In this document: one piece after another, positions 35,034 to 45,115 of the stretch
Position numbering within the stretch: the first letter of the stretch is position 1
Layout: every line of letters begins with the position of its first letter
Source of the DNA: [Clostridium] clostridioforme AGR2157
Lineage (GTDB): Bacteria; Bacillota; Clostridia; Lachnospirales; Lachnospiraceae
Length of the DNA stretch: 64,000 nucleotides
Direction of reading: 5' to 3'
Assembly: GCF_000424325.1 (NCBI RefSeq)
Contig: NZ_AUJR01000016.1
Location: 1-64,000, forward strand
Notes under the pieces: model-generated
What the model was told of the DNA's origin: nothing
Seen by the model: the letters and a program-made list of their open reading frames with translations, nothing else
Database searches by the model: none
Position numbers and translations under genes: made by a program

Positions 35034-35521
35034 CTTACCCTTCTGTATATTCTGAATTCAAAGGCAATGCCCTCATACTCCTTTACATCGCTGACCGACT
35101 CCAGATTCCAGTTTTCATCCTGATCCAGATTTTCAAAATCCGTGTCCACATCAAAGGTGCGGTGGATATAGGTCACATATGCCTTACTGCAATATGGAAG
35201 AAATTCCCTGTATATCATGCCTCCGCCGACGATGAACACATCATCCTCATTACAGTCCTTTAATGCCTCCAGCACATCCTCCACCCTATGGTACACCTGG
35301 ACGCCCTCAGGGGCATACTCCTCATTTCTTGACAAAACCATGTTCACACGGTTCTTGAGGGGCTTTCCCCCCGGAAAACTCTCCAGCGTCCTGCGTCCCA
35401 TGACCACGGTCCTGCCCCTGGTGGTCTCCCTGAAATACTTCATATCTTCCGGAAGATGCGCAAGGAGCCCGCCGTCCTTGCCAATTCCCCATTTCTCATC
35501 CACTGCTACAATCAGATTCAT
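35030..35521 (-). CDS. folA: Dihydrofolate reductase, first copy of a tandem pair
   Basis: A 163-residue DHFR with WGIGKDG, LPEDMKYF (active-site Asp), TVVMGRRTLESFPGGKPL and VGGGMIYREFLPYC, the ordinary family order and length. It supplies tetrahydrofolate, needed after the thymidylate synthase reaction. It is divergent from thyA (207 bp apart) and overlaps the next DHFR by four bases. The name folA is used by family. Confidence 0.9.
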   Translation of the reverse strand: MNLIVAVDEKWGIGKDGGLLAHLPEDMKYFRETTRGRTVVMGRRTLESFPGGKPLKNRVNMVLSRNEEYAPEGVQVYHRVEDVLEALKDCNEDDVFIVGGGMIYREFLPYCSKAYVTYIHRTFDVDTDFENLDQDENWNLESVSDVKEYEGIAFEFRIYRRVR

Positions 35522-35727
35522 GTGTGAGTACCTCCCATTTTTTTCTAATATCTGTTCATCCCTGCCGCCTGCTTATACGCAAACAGACACAGGGCGTATT
35601 ATATCATGAAACCCTTTGAAAGAAAAGGTGATAGACAGCCGTAACCCAAACTTACACCATAAACATCTTCCTAAACAGCCACTCCTCTGTTATAATGATT
35701 CCATATTAAAAATGGAGGACAATAAAC

Positions 35728-36558
35728 ATGAGCTACGCAGACCAGATATTCATACAGAACTGCAACGATATATTAGAACACGGCGTCTGGGATACAGACT
35801 ATGACGTGCGTCCCGTATGGGAGGACGGCACCCCGGCCCACACCATCAAGCGCTTCGGCATCGTGAACCGCTACGACCTTACCAGGGAATTTCCCGTCAT
35901 CACACTGAGACGCACTGCCTTTAAGTCGGCGGTGGACGAGCTTCTGTGGATATGGCAGAAAAAGTCCAACAACATCCACGACCTGAACAGCCACATCTGG
36001 GATTCATGGGCAGATGAGGACGGCAGCATAGGCAAGGCCTACGGCTACCAGCTGGGTGTAAAGCACCATTATAAGGAAGGGGATTTTGATCAGGTAGACC
36101 GCATCCTGTATGACCTGAAGCACAATCCCTTAAGCCGCCGAATCATGTCCAACATCTATAACCACCATGATTTATGCGAGATGAACCTCTATCCCTGCGC
36201 CTACAGCATGACCTTCAATGTCTCCGGAAATACCCTGAACGGCATCTTAAACCAGCGCTCCCAGGACATGCTGACAGCCAACAGCTGGAATGTATGCCAG
36301 TACGCGGTCCTGCTCCACATGCTGGCACAGGTAAGCGGCCTGAAACCCGGCGAACTGGTCCATGTCATTGCAGACGCCCATATCTATGACCGGCATATAC
36401 CGATGGTAAAGGAGCTGCTGAAACGGGAGCCTTACCCAGGTCCAACCCTGGCCATGGATACTTCCATCCAGGATTTCTATCAGTTCACCACTGACAGCTT
36501 CCGGCTGGAAAATTATCAGTATCACACCTTTAGTGAGAAGATTCCTGTGGCTATATAA
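35728..36558 (+). CDS. thyA: Thymidylate synthase
   Basis: A 276-residue ThyA that methylates dUMP with methylene-tetrahydrofolate, producing dihydrofolate. The catalytic cysteine is C157 (NLYPCAYS). The substrate-binding NQRSQDML and SWNVCQYAVLLHML segments and ADAHIYDRH are present. It has a strong GGAGG nine bases upstream. It is shorter and of the divergent type found in many Firmicutes. Two DHFR genes lie divergently upstream, making a folate/dTMP locus. A terminator follows. Confidence 0.92.
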   Translation: MSYADQIFIQNCNDILEHGVWDTDYDVRPVWEDGTPAHTIKRFGIVNRYDLTREFPVITLRRTAFKSAVDELLWIWQKKSNNIHDLNSHIWDSWADEDGSIGKAYGYQLGVKHHYKEGDFDQVDRILYDLKHNPLSRRIMSNIYNHHDLCEMNLYPCAYSMTFNVSGNTLNGILNQRSQDMLTANSWNVCQYAVLLHMLAQVSGLKPGELVHVIADAHIYDRHIPMVKELLKREPYPGPTLAMDTSIQDFYQFTTDSFRLENYQYHTFSEKIPVAI

Positions 36559-36570
36559 GCAATAACATAA

Positions 36571-36601
36571 GACGGATGGCCATTCCCACGGTCCATCCGT
36601 C
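36571..36601. terminator. Terminator between thyA and the ketopantoate-reductase-like gene
   Basis: A perfect 9-bp stem GACGGATGG / CCATCCGTC (36571-36601) lies between two convergent genes, 12 bp past the thyA stop. The T-rich tail on the plus strand is weak (TTCCTTATTTATTT). Confidence 0.65.
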
Positions 36602-36656
36602 CTTCCTTATTTATTTCCATCTGCCTCTCCCCAACGCAGCTGACACCGCATTTCTC

Positions 36657-37601
36657 TTAAAACAGCCCCTCATTCTTCTGCTCCAGCACCTTGATTCCAT
36701 GGTAGAACATTTCATTATAAGGCGTAGGCACTCCCAGCTCACGGCCCATGCGGATGATGGTGCCTCCCAACATCTCCACCTCCGTCCTGCGGCCTGCCTC
36801 AATGTCCTGGAGGGTGGACGGCTTATTTTTAGGAGGCACATCCTTAAGCACGCTGGCCTGTTTTTCCATATCCTTTTCCGAAAGGCCGATTCCTTTCTTT
36901 CGGGCAATGGCTATAACCTCCCGCATCAGTTCCTCACGGATGAAATTGGCATCGCCGCTTACACTCCAGGCCCCGAAGGGAATGCCCAGGACAGCGGCGC
37001 TCTGGTTCTCACTGACATTGCACATGTATTTATACCAGATGGCCCGCTCCATGTCCTCCGGAACAACGGTACGTATGCCCGCCCGCTCAAACAGCTCCTT
37101 CACGGCCTGTACCCTGGGGGACACTGTCTCATTATGCTTTTCCCCCATTTCAATCCGAGCAGCCTTTGGATTAAAGGAGGCGCACCCGTCCTTCATGACC
37201 ACGCTTACCTTTGCCAGGGAATACAGCAGATTACCCCAGCCAAATACCTCTGCCACCTTATCCTCTGCCTCCACCCCGTTTAGCGGAGCCATAATAAGGG
37301 TATCCGGGCCAATCTGGTTTCTCATGTCCTCCAGAGCCTGGGGCAGGTCCGGAAATTTGGTTATGATAACAGATAAATCCGGATAATTCTGACCGCAGGT
37401 TTCCTCCGGAGATACGATATTGAAATAGTGGCGGACCCCATTGACCATGACTCCTTCCTGTTCCAGGCGCTCACGGCGGCTGCCTCCTGCAATCACACGC
37501 AAATCATCTCCCAGCAGAGGACCCAGATGGCTGGCCAGGAAACAGCCGATGGCTCCCAGTCCAATAAGGGATACAGTCCTTATTTCTCTTTTCTGATTCA
37601 T
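36657..37601 (-). CDS. 2-dehydropantoate 2-reductase (ketopantoate reductase) family protein
   Basis: A roughly 314-residue Rossmann-fold oxidoreductase with the nucleotide-binding motif LIGLGAIGCFLASHLGP at the N-terminus and the family's ApbA C-terminal helices with a conserved basic residue (IWYKYMCNVSENQ). ApbA/PanE enzymes reduce ketopantoate with NADPH for pantothenate and CoA synthesis; similar proteins also act on other 2-keto acids. The ATG at 37601 (MNQKREIRT) has GGAAGG seven bases upstream; an ATG at 37619 overlaps the addA stop by four bases and is an alternative. It is the last gene of the addBA run. Confidence 0.85.
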   Translation of the reverse strand: MNQKREIRTVSLIGLGAIGCFLASHLGPLLGDDLRVIAGGSRRERLEQEGVMVNGVRHYFNIVSPEETCGQNYPDLSVIITKFPDLPQALEDMRNQIGPDTLIMAPLNGVEAEDKVAEVFGWGNLLYSLAKVSVVMKDGCASFNPKAARIEMGEKHNETVSPRVQAVKELFERAGIRTVVPEDMERAIWYKYMCNVSENQSAAVLGIPFGAWSVSGDANFIREELMREVIAIARKKGIGLSEKDMEKQASVLKDVPPKNKPSTLQDIEAGRRTEVEMLGGTIIRMGRELGVPTPYNEMFYHGIKVLEQKNEGLF

Positions 37602-37615
37602 CCTGATACCTTCCT

Positions 37616-40600
37616 TCATACGTTTATACTCATCTGAAGCGCAAGGGAATAGATAATGCGCTCTTTTACATGTTTCTCAGTCAGCTGTGTCAATGCGCGC
37701 TCATAATAGTCCAGCTGGACCCTGTAGCGCTCTGCCAGCATCTTTGCTCCCTGTTGCAAATTTCCTTCCGGTATATGGTCTGTCTTGTAATCAATGAGGA
37801 CCAGTCCGTCCTCTTCCTCCAGATAGGCGTCGATGATTCCCTGTATGAGTACCAGCTCATCGGAATCACCAAGTCCCATTTCCCTGGCAGGCATGCCTAT
37901 GATGAACTGCTGTTCCTTATGGAGACGTCCCTCTGACTGTGCTTTCGCCATACGCTTTCCAAGGGGACTGGACAGGAAATTCCATATGACATTCGGATTA
38001 ATGAAGTCATGGGCCTCCTGGTCCAGGAATCCGTCCTCCAGAAGCTTATCCACCACCGGCTTTACCTCCGCCAGGCCGTGTATCTCATGAAAATGGATAT
38101 GCTCCAGAACCGCGTGGTATGCGGTTCCGCGCAGGGCTCCGCGGTTTGGAGCGGCTGAGGATGTTTTTTTCTGTTCTCCGGCTTCCTGAAGTGCCGGGAC
38201 GACAAGGGCTATTCCCTCCATATTATCACTGTCCGTGCCAATGGCATCCTCTGTTCGTCCTATCTGGCTCTGTTTTTTGAGTTCGGATACAGACACCATG
38301 GCGTACAGTCCGGTATCTGATTCATAAGGGTACTCATATTCCAGGGCTTCCCTGAGACGTGTTCCAAATGCCGCATCGTACACCCTCTCCTCATCCAGGT
38401 TCAGAAGGTCTTCCTTTTTCATCTTCCGTATGATTTGCCGGGTGATTTCCCCGCCAATCAGGTCCTTTACCTGAATCTGGCGCATTTCCATATGGGTAGC
38501 CGGAATAGCGGGCTGCGCCATAAGGAGCCAGTCCAGGCAGGAATTTGCCGAAGCCAGTATGGTATAGGGCAGCCGGCCCTGGGAAAGCGGGATATCCTTC
38601 CACTTTCCCAGCTTATTCTCCAGTGACTTATCCGCGGCTGTCATAATCAGCTTTTCCTTTGCCCTGGTCATGGCCACATAGAGGACCCTGAGCTCCTCTC
38701 CCATTGTTTCCAGCTCCATCCGGCGCTTCAATGCCTGCTTTTTAAGAGTTGGCGCCTTGACCCGCAGCTCCAGGTCCAGGAAATCCGCCGCTGCCCCTAA
38801 ATCCGCATCCAGAAGAATCTGGCCGTATGCATCCTGCTTGTTAAACCGCTTGCCCAGACCTGCCAGAAATACCACAGGGAATTCCAGGCCCTTGCTCTTA
38901 TGAATACTCATGATACGCACCGTGTTGTCCTGCTCACCGGCCACGCCGGCCTCGCCGAAGTCCGTATCAATCTTTTTCAGTTTTTCAATGTACCTTACAA
39001 AATGAAACAGACCCTTGTAGCTGGTGGATTCATAGGCAGCTGCCTTTTCCACCAGCATGTCCAGGTTGGCCCGTCTCGTCTCCCCGGCCGGCATAGCGGA
39101 TACGTAATCGTAATATCCGCTCTCCTTGTATACCCGGTACAGCAGCTCATGGATGGGCAGATGCCTTGCCTCTCCCCGCAGCCGTTCCATAAGCAGCGAC
39201 AGCTTAAGGGATTTAAGTGAAATGGAATAGGCTGCCTTTACCGGTATGCTGGATAAGCCCACTGTAATCCAGCCATTTTCCATATCAGAATTTTCTTCCG
39301 AACCTGGTCCATTTTTTGGCCCTGGTCCTTCCTCCAGCCAGAGCCTCCACGCCCCGTATACGCCCCGGTCCTGGCCCTTTTTGGAATTCCGCTTGTAGGC
39401 AGCCATCATCCAGGCCATCTCCTCATCGTCCATTTCCACAATGGGTGAACGCATGACTGCGGCCAGCGGAATATCCTGCATGGGATTGTCAACGACAGAC
39501 AGAAGACTAAGAATCGTCTCCACTTCAACCGTGTTGAAATATCCGGTCCTGGTCTGGGCAAAAGCCGGGATTCCTTCATTCATCAGCACATTTACAAACA
39601 CCTCTGACCATCCGGTCATGCTTCTGAGCAGGATGACCATGTCGCCGTAACGGGCCTTGCGGTAAGCTCCCTTGGATTTGTCCCACACCAAAATCCCCTG
39701 GCCTTCGCTTACCAGCTGGCGTATTCTTCCGGCAATCAGCCGGGCTTCCAGCTCCTTTGCCGTATAGTCAAGGGAATCCTCGTCCAGCTGTCTCAATGTA
39801 TCGGCACCCGTATCCACCAGGAGAAGTTCTGTAGGCGTTCCGGCTTTGAAGCAAATTTGGCCGGCTTCCTGCCTTTCAGACTCCCCCTCATCCAATTCCA
39901 GGCCCCAAACCGTTTTCCTGTTCACTTCCTCAAATTTCGCGCCGGGATAAAGGGCTGTCTCAGGCGTATACGTGATTCCTCCCAGATTCTTTGTCATGAT
40001 TTGATAAAACACATCATTGACACTGGTCAGCACAGACTCCCTGCTCCGGAAGTTCTGCTGCAATTCAATCATCTGGTACGGTCCGCTTTCCCTGGAATAT
40101 TTTTCGTATTTATCCATGAAAAGCTCCGGCCTGGCCAGACGGAACCTGTATATGCTCTGCTTCACATCCCCCACCATGAACACGTTGGGATGGCCGGACC
40201 GCTCCCTGGAAATGCTGGTAATCAATGCTTCCTGGACATAGTTGCTGTCCTGATATTCATCCACCAATACCTCTTCGTACTGCCGGCTCAGCTCGTCTGC
40301 TACCTGAGACGGACGGGAAACCTTTTCTTCCCCATTCCCCGTTTCCTCCCGCTCATACAGAACCTCCAGCGCCAGATGCTCCAAATCATTAAAATCCAGC
40401 ACGTTCCGCTCCCTCTTGGCATCCCTGTATGCCTGGCCGAACATGCCTGTAAGCCTTAAGAGTTCCCGGATGACCATTCTGGTCCCTCTCATGCTTTCCA
40501 CCACTTCCTCCGGACTCTGCTGGCCGTAGAACTCCCTGCATTTTGCCACGGCCTTCTTGACCCGGTCCCTGCATGCGCTTACAAATGCCTTCTTATCACC

Positions 40601-41482
40601 GTCAATATCCTTGCTCCGGATGGATGCCAGCCGGTCGAAGCTCATGTTCTGCAGGCTGTTATACAGGGCTTCAAAGCTTCCTGTGGCCGCGGCCCTTCCT
40701 ATGGCCTCTATTTTACTCCTGTCGCTTATGAGCATTGGCTCGTATGCCAGGGGGCCATTTTCCTCCAGGCACACCTTAAGGGCTTCCCCAAGCTGCCCGG
40801 AAAGCTCCTCCATCTGTCTGGCCACATCCTCCATCAGGAAAACCATCCAGGGGCTTCCCTCCATTTCCCGGATGCTTTCCTCCTCCAGCTCCTTCTGACA
40901 GGATGCAAGCCATTCCTTTGGCCATGGATGGCTCTGGGAGAACTGCCACGCCTGGAGAATCACATCCTCAATTCCCCGGTCTGATTTTCCGCGCCCGAAA
41001 TGCTCCACGAACCTGGCAAATTCCGCACCCGCCTCATCGTAACAGTTTTCCAGCATTTCCCTCATACAGTCCCCCCTCAAAAGGGACAGTTCTCCCTCAT
41101 CCCCGATACGGAAGGCCGGATCTATGTCCAGGCTGTTATAATGGCTGCGGATAATATTCAGGCAGAAGCTGTCAATGGTGGTAATCTGGGCCTGGGGAAT
41201 CAGGGCTGCCTGGAGCCACAGATGCTCGTCCTCAGGACGTTCCTTCAGCTTCTGCTCCACCGCAGCGCCTATCCGCTCCCGCATCTCTGCCGCGGCCGCA
41301 TTGGTAAACGTCATTACCAGCAGCTGGTCAATATCCAGAGGATGGTCTCCTTCGCTTATCATCTGGATGATACGTTCCACCAGCACGGCCGTCTTACCGC
41401 TGCCCGCAGCCGCGGACACCAGAAGGTTCCTGTTCCTGCTGTCTATTACCTCTTGCTGTTTACTGGTCCAATTCACTGCCAT
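37616..41482 (-). CDS. addA: ATP-dependent helicase/nuclease subunit A
   Basis: A UvrD-like helicase with a C-terminal RecB-type nuclease, part of the AddAB complex that resects double-strand breaks and loads RecA. Helicase motifs: VSAAAGSGKTAVLVERI (Walker A), EVLVDEYQDSN (Walker B), FMVGDVKQSIYRFRLARPELF and VRIMSIHKSKGLEFPVV. The C-terminal nuclease motif is LVLIDYKTDHIPEG. The ATG at 41482 (MAVNWTSKQQ) is supported by GAGG six bases upstream; the longer frame to 41596 lies inside addB. About 1288 residues, the usual size. It overlaps addB by 23 bases, so they are translationally coupled. Confidence 0.93.
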   Translation of the reverse strand: MAVNWTSKQQEVIDSRNRNLLVSAAAGSGKTAVLVERIIQMISEGDHPLDIDQLLVMTFTNAAAAEMRERIGAAVEQKLKERPEDEHLWLQAALIPQAQITTIDSFCLNIIRSHYNSLDIDPAFRIGDEGELSLLRGDCMREMLENCYDEAGAEFARFVEHFGRGKSDRGIEDVILQAWQFSQSHPWPKEWLASCQKELEEESIREMEGSPWMVFLMEDVARQMEELSGQLGEALKVCLEENGPLAYEPMLISDRSKIEAIGRAAATGSFEALYNSLQNMSFDRLASIRSKDIDGDKKAFVSACRDRVKKAVAKCREFYGQQSPEEVVESMRGTRMVIRELLRLTGMFGQAYRDAKRERNVLDFNDLEHLALEVLYEREETGNGEEKVSRPSQVADELSRQYEEVLVDEYQDSNYVQEALITSISRERSGHPNVFMVGDVKQSIYRFRLARPELFMDKYEKYSRESGPYQMIELQQNFRSRESVLTSVNDVFYQIMTKNLGGITYTPETALYPGAKFEEVNRKTVWGLELDEGESERQEAGQICFKAGTPTELLLVDTGADTLRQLDEDSLDYTAKELEARLIAGRIRQLVSEGQGILVWDKSKGAYRKARYGDMVILLRSMTGWSEVFVNVLMNEGIPAFAQTRTGYFNTVEVETILSLLSVVDNPMQDIPLAAVMRSPIVEMDDEEMAWMMAAYKRNSKKGQDRGVYGAWRLWLEEGPGPKNGPGSEENSDMENGWITVGLSSIPVKAAYSISLKSLKLSLLMERLRGEARHLPIHELLYRVYKESGYYDYVSAMPAGETRRANLDMLVEKAAAYESTSYKGLFHFVRYIEKLKKIDTDFGEAGVAGEQDNTVRIMSIHKSKGLEFPVVFLAGLGKRFNKQDAYGQILLDADLGAAADFLDLELRVKAPTLKKQALKRRMELETMGEELRVLYVAMTRAKEKLIMTAADKSLENKLGKWKDIPLSQGRLPYTILASANSCLDWLLMAQPAIPATHMEMRQIQVKDLIGGEITRQIIRKMKKEDLLNLDEERVYDAAFGTRLREALEYEYPYESDTGLYAMVSVSELKKQSQIGRTEDAIGTDSDNMEGIALVVPALQEAGEQKKTSSAAPNRGALRGTAYHAVLEHIHFHEIHGLAEVKPVVDKLLEDGFLDQEAHDFINPNVIWNFLSSPLGKRMAKAQSEGRLHKEQQFIIGMPAREMGLGDSDELVLIQGIIDAYLEEEDGLVLIDYKTDHIPEGNLQQGAKMLAERYRVQLDYYERALTQLTEKHVKERIIYSLALQMSINV

Positions 41483-44400
41483 CTGTTTCCTCGTCTCCTT
41501 CAGCTTCCAATTCCGCCCAGATTTCCTCAGGCTTAAGTCCCTTGAGCCTGCGGTATCCATAGCCTGCTGTCTTGGTGTCAAATCCGCACACAGCATGGTA
41601 GGGACAATAGTCGCAGGCTGTCCTGCTTCCCTGTTTGTAAGGCTTTAAGTCCACATTTCCCATCAGGATATCCTGCCCGGCCTCCCTGAGCTTCCGGTTC
41701 ACGAACCGGCGCAGGTCCCGGAAGCGTCTGGTGCTGGCCACGGACGAGCGGCTTTCCTGGACATAACCGTCCTTTATTGCTACTGGTATCACATCGGATT
41801 CCTTATCTATCTCCCTGTCCAGATGATGGATAATATCCAGATCACTGTTTACCAGCCCGTTCATCCTGAGCTGCTTTAATATCTGTTTCTCGATATCCTT
41901 TTCATCCATTCCTTCCTGCTTATCCGCTATCGGGTCACCTATGTGGTAGTAGAAGATACCGGCAGGCACCACCTCCTTGTCCGGGTGCTTCCTCTCCTCC
42001 ATCTCCACCGCCGCATCCATATAAACCACCAGCTGAAGCTGCAGTCCATAAAACAGGGCAGCCAGGTCAAAGGATGTGGTTCCTGACTTATAGTCAATGA
42101 TTTTTACATAAACATGGTCCTCATCCCTGCACAGGTCCATGCGGTCAATGCGTCCCCGAAGCTGCAGCTCCTCATCCTCTGACAGGCCGATGCGCATGGC
42201 CTTTAGGTTATCAATGGCTGAAAAGGACACCTCGAACCCCACCGGCTCAAAGTCGCCCTTTTTCACCTGCTCTGCCAGGGCCCATATGGTGCGGTCCGTA
42301 ATCCGCTCCACCCTGCCTGCCAGGTATGCGTTGCGGGCTGAGCTGGACATAATTGTGTTGCCGTATTCCTCCGTCACCCGGGTCACACATTCCTTTACAA
42401 GGCTCTTTCTCCCCTCTTCGGTCAGCTCCCTCCAATCCTGCCCTCTGTCCTTCATACAGGCAAAGCACCTGTCGATGGACTGGTGGAACAGGTTGCCCAT
42501 GTCCACAGCTTCCAGCTCATACTCCTGCCGCTCCATCAGTTCCAGTCCATACCGCAGGAAATGGGCGTAGGCGCAGGAGGCGAACTGTTCCAGCCGGGTC
42601 ACGCTGCCCTGTAATTCCCTGCCGTAAAGGGCCCTGGCAGCCGCACGGCCGATTCCCCTTTCCTCATAGGAATAGAAAGCAGCGTCCACCAGCTGCCTAA
42701 CCTTATCCCGGTGCCCCGCCGATGTGTAAAAATGCTGAAAGAGCTGCATAAAGGCTGCTTCCTCCCGCTCCCTGTCATCCTCACTCTGTTCCTGCATTCC
42801 ACGGAGCCCCTGTATAAGAAGCTCCCTGGCATCCCTCTCGGTCTGCACCGGCCATTCCACGGAATGCTCGTCCAGGGTTTCCATTCCCGGAAACAGCTTT
42901 CCCACTTCTCCCATAAGATTGGAGGGTCTCTGGCTCTTGCCGTCCGACGTAAGTCCGGCATAGGTGAGCACCAGCTGTCTGGAGGGCTTTGACATCATAA
43001 GATACAGGTAAAATTTCTGAATACAGCCATCCTCTTTCACCGTGGGAGCCAGCTCTATATCCATTTTTCTGAGAGCCGCCCTGTCACGGTCCGTTAAAAG
43101 GCTTCCTCCGCTCTTTCTCTGAGGCACCGTACCCTCGTTCACTCCCACAAAGAACAGTACCTTCACTGCCTCCAGACGGCTTCGGGTGATATCCCCCACC
43201 ATGACCTGGTCAACCGTGGCTGGAATCACTCCCACCTGGATTTCCTGGAAACCAGCGTCCAGAATCTGGATATAATTCTTCATGTCCGCCTTTTCCGCAC
43301 CCAGCAGCCCTTCCAGCCTCTCAAACAGTTCCAGTACACGGTCATAGACCTGGCCGTATTCCCTGGCCAGGTTCTCGTCCCCGGGCTCTCTTCGCTCCAG
43401 AAAGAAATCCCTGTATTTCTCCAGCTTTTCCCTCAGCTTCATATGCTCTAAAAATTGGCGCAGGGCTGCCGTGACAGAGGCAATGGTGGCTCCCTCTGCT
43501 TTAAAGGCCTCCCGCAGAGACCGCAGAGGCTCCAGTATCCACATGCGGTATTCGTTCAGCTCCTTCAGGTTCAGCTTTTCACCGCCTCTGTACTGCCGTT
43601 CCCAACAGGAATCCCAGCGCTTCCACCCGCGTATGCCCAGGGCCCGCACATAATTTTCCAGCCGGTCCGTCATCTGCTCCACATGCTCCCTGGAACCGTC
43701 AAACCCGGTTTCACTATCATGCTTTGGGGAAATCCTGTCTATAGCCCTGTCTGCATCTGCATCCGCCTCCAAATCCATGCCGGACTTCTCATACACCAGC
43801 CCTGTCTTCAGATACCGGAACACGCTCTCATAGGAGAAATCCTTCACCATCTCCAGCGCTGCCCGTATCAGCTCCACCATGGGATTTTCCAGAATACTCT
43901 TCTTATCATCCAGGAAATAGGGAATCCCGGCCTCATCGAACTGGTGGGCCAGCTCCCGTCCATAGGATTGAAGGTCCCCGGTAATGACGGCGGCATCCCG
44001 GTAACGCATCCCTTCCTCCTTTATCATCTGCTCAATCCTGCTGCACACATAGGCTGCCTCCCCTGCCGGGTTGCGTCCCTTGTACACCTGAATGCGCTCC
44101 GCATTTCCCTCCCAGGTCCTGCCAGAATACCGGTACAGGTTCTGTTCCAGGAAATCCAGCTCCGGGCTCTCATCATACCGCCAGGCCGGACGCCGGTTAC
44201 AGATGATGTCCTCCTTCTTCGGTATCCCATGCTGCTTTGCCATGGCGGCCACGCGGCATACCGTATGGCGGCTCATGTAAAACAGATGCTGGATGCTGCT
44301 CTCCTTGTAGGCTTCTTCCCTGGAATCAATGGTGACCGTGCACACCACATCCCTGGCGTGCATCAGGAACAGCTCCACCAGCCTGTACTGGACCGGCGTG

Positions 44401-45017
44401 AAGCCGGTGTAGCCGTCCAGAAGGATAATGCTGTCCTTAAGGGGCTCCCACTTTGGAAGCTCCCTGCACAGAATGTCCAGAATCTCCTCAGCCGTGATGT
44501 AGTGGCTCTCTATATACTCCCTGAAACCGCTGTAAATCACCTCCAGATCCTCCAGCTTCTGGACCAGAAGAGGAGCATCCGTCTCCTCCCGCACTTCCCT
44601 CAGCATGTCCGGCGTAATACCGTACTGGTACAGCTCCGAAATCTGGGACTTAAGCTGGCTGATGAAACCGGTCTGCTCCAGATGCCCCTTATAGAGGGAC
44701 AGCTTTCCTCTCTTTAACCCGGCCACCTTGCGCAGCACCATGGATTTTCCCATGTCATCCAGCACAACCGGGATTCTGACTCCCAGGTCCTCGAATACCC
44801 GGTAAGCCAGACGCTTAAAGCTGAGGATGTCTATGTTCATAATCCCGTGTCTGGGGTGGAGCCGAATGATTTCCTTCTGTGTCTGCATGGTAAACTGCTC
44901 CGGCACCACCACCAGGTACTTTTGTTCCGGATGCTTCATGGACTCCTTTATGACCCGGTCATAGAGCATCCTGGTCTTTCCTGAGCCTGCCCCTCCCAAT
45001 ATGAACTGTAACGCCAC
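41460..45017 (-). CDS. addB: ATP-dependent nuclease subunit B
   Basis: The partner of AddA: an inactive-helicase-like ATP-binding protein with a nuclease domain and an iron-sulfur cluster. Walker A is GGAGSGKTRML near the N-terminus. The nuclease motif is IKIIDYKSGTTSFDL. Cluster cysteines are FASCAYAHF and ACDYCPYHAVCGFD, the pattern of AddB. The start is a GTG at 45017 (VALQFILGGAGSGKT) with AAGGAG nine bases upstream; an ATG at 45062 would add 15 residues lacking homology. About 1185 residues. It is the first gene of the addBA operon, divergent from the FMN-binding-like gene. Confidence 0.93.
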   Translation of the reverse strand: MALQFILGGAGSGKTRMLYDRVIKESMKHPEQKYLVVVPEQFTMQTQKEIIRLHPRHGIMNIDILSFKRLAYRVFEDLGVRIPVVLDDMGKSMVLRKVAGLKRGKLSLYKGHLEQTGFISQLKSQISELYQYGITPDMLREVREETDAPLLVQKLEDLEVIYSGFREYIESHYITAEEILDILCRELPKWEPLKDSIILLDGYTGFTPVQYRLVELFLMHARDVVCTVTIDSREEAYKESSIQHLFYMSRHTVCRVAAMAKQHGIPKKEDIICNRRPAWRYDESPELDFLEQNLYRYSGRTWEGNAERIQVYKGRNPAGEAAYVCSRIEQMIKEEGMRYRDAAVITGDLQSYGRELAHQFDEAGIPYFLDDKKSILENPMVELIRAALEMVKDFSYESVFRYLKTGLVYEKSGMDLEADADADRAIDRISPKHDSETGFDGSREHVEQMTDRLENYVRALGIRGWKRWDSCWERQYRGGEKLNLKELNEYRMWILEPLRSLREAFKAEGATIASVTAALRQFLEHMKLREKLEKYRDFFLERREPGDENLAREYGQVYDRVLELFERLEGLLGAEKADMKNYIQILDAGFQEIQVGVIPATVDQVMVGDITRSRLEAVKVLFFVGVNEGTVPQRKSGGSLLTDRDRAALRKMDIELAPTVKEDGCIQKFYLYLMMSKPSRQLVLTYAGLTSDGKSQRPSNLMGEVGKLFPGMETLDEHSVEWPVQTERDARELLIQGLRGMQEQSEDDREREEAAFMQLFQHFYTSAGHRDKVRQLVDAAFYSYEERGIGRAAARALYGRELQGSVTRLEQFASCAYAHFLRYGLELMERQEYELEAVDMGNLFHQSIDRCFACMKDRGQDWRELTEEGRKSLVKECVTRVTEEYGNTIMSSSARNAYLAGRVERITDRTIWALAEQVKKGDFEPVGFEVSFSAIDNLKAMRIGLSEDEELQLRGRIDRMDLCRDEDHVYVKIIDYKSGTTSFDLAALFYGLQLQLVVYMDAAVEMEERKHPDKEVVPAGIFYYHIGDPIADKQEGMDEKDIEKQILKQLRMNGLVNSDLDIIHHLDREIDKESDVIPVAIKDGYVQESRSSVASTRRFRDLRRFVNRKLREAGQDILMGNVDLKPYKQGSRTACDYCPYHAVCGFDTKTAGYGYRRLKGLKPEEIWAELEAEGDEETDGSELDQ

Positions 45018-45115
45018 GTTTTCTCTCTCCTTCCGGCAGGCGGGACAACGAAAACTTCTCATATTTACCCGCCCTGCAACATAAGCTTTAACAAACTATC
45101 TTAGAGGTCCTGACT

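Noticed and set aside
43455-44717. 420-codon open frame on the plus strand opposite addB
   Set aside because: It is the antisense of a clear addB coding sequence, has no recognisable domain or ribosome site, and follows the reverse complement of addB codon bias.
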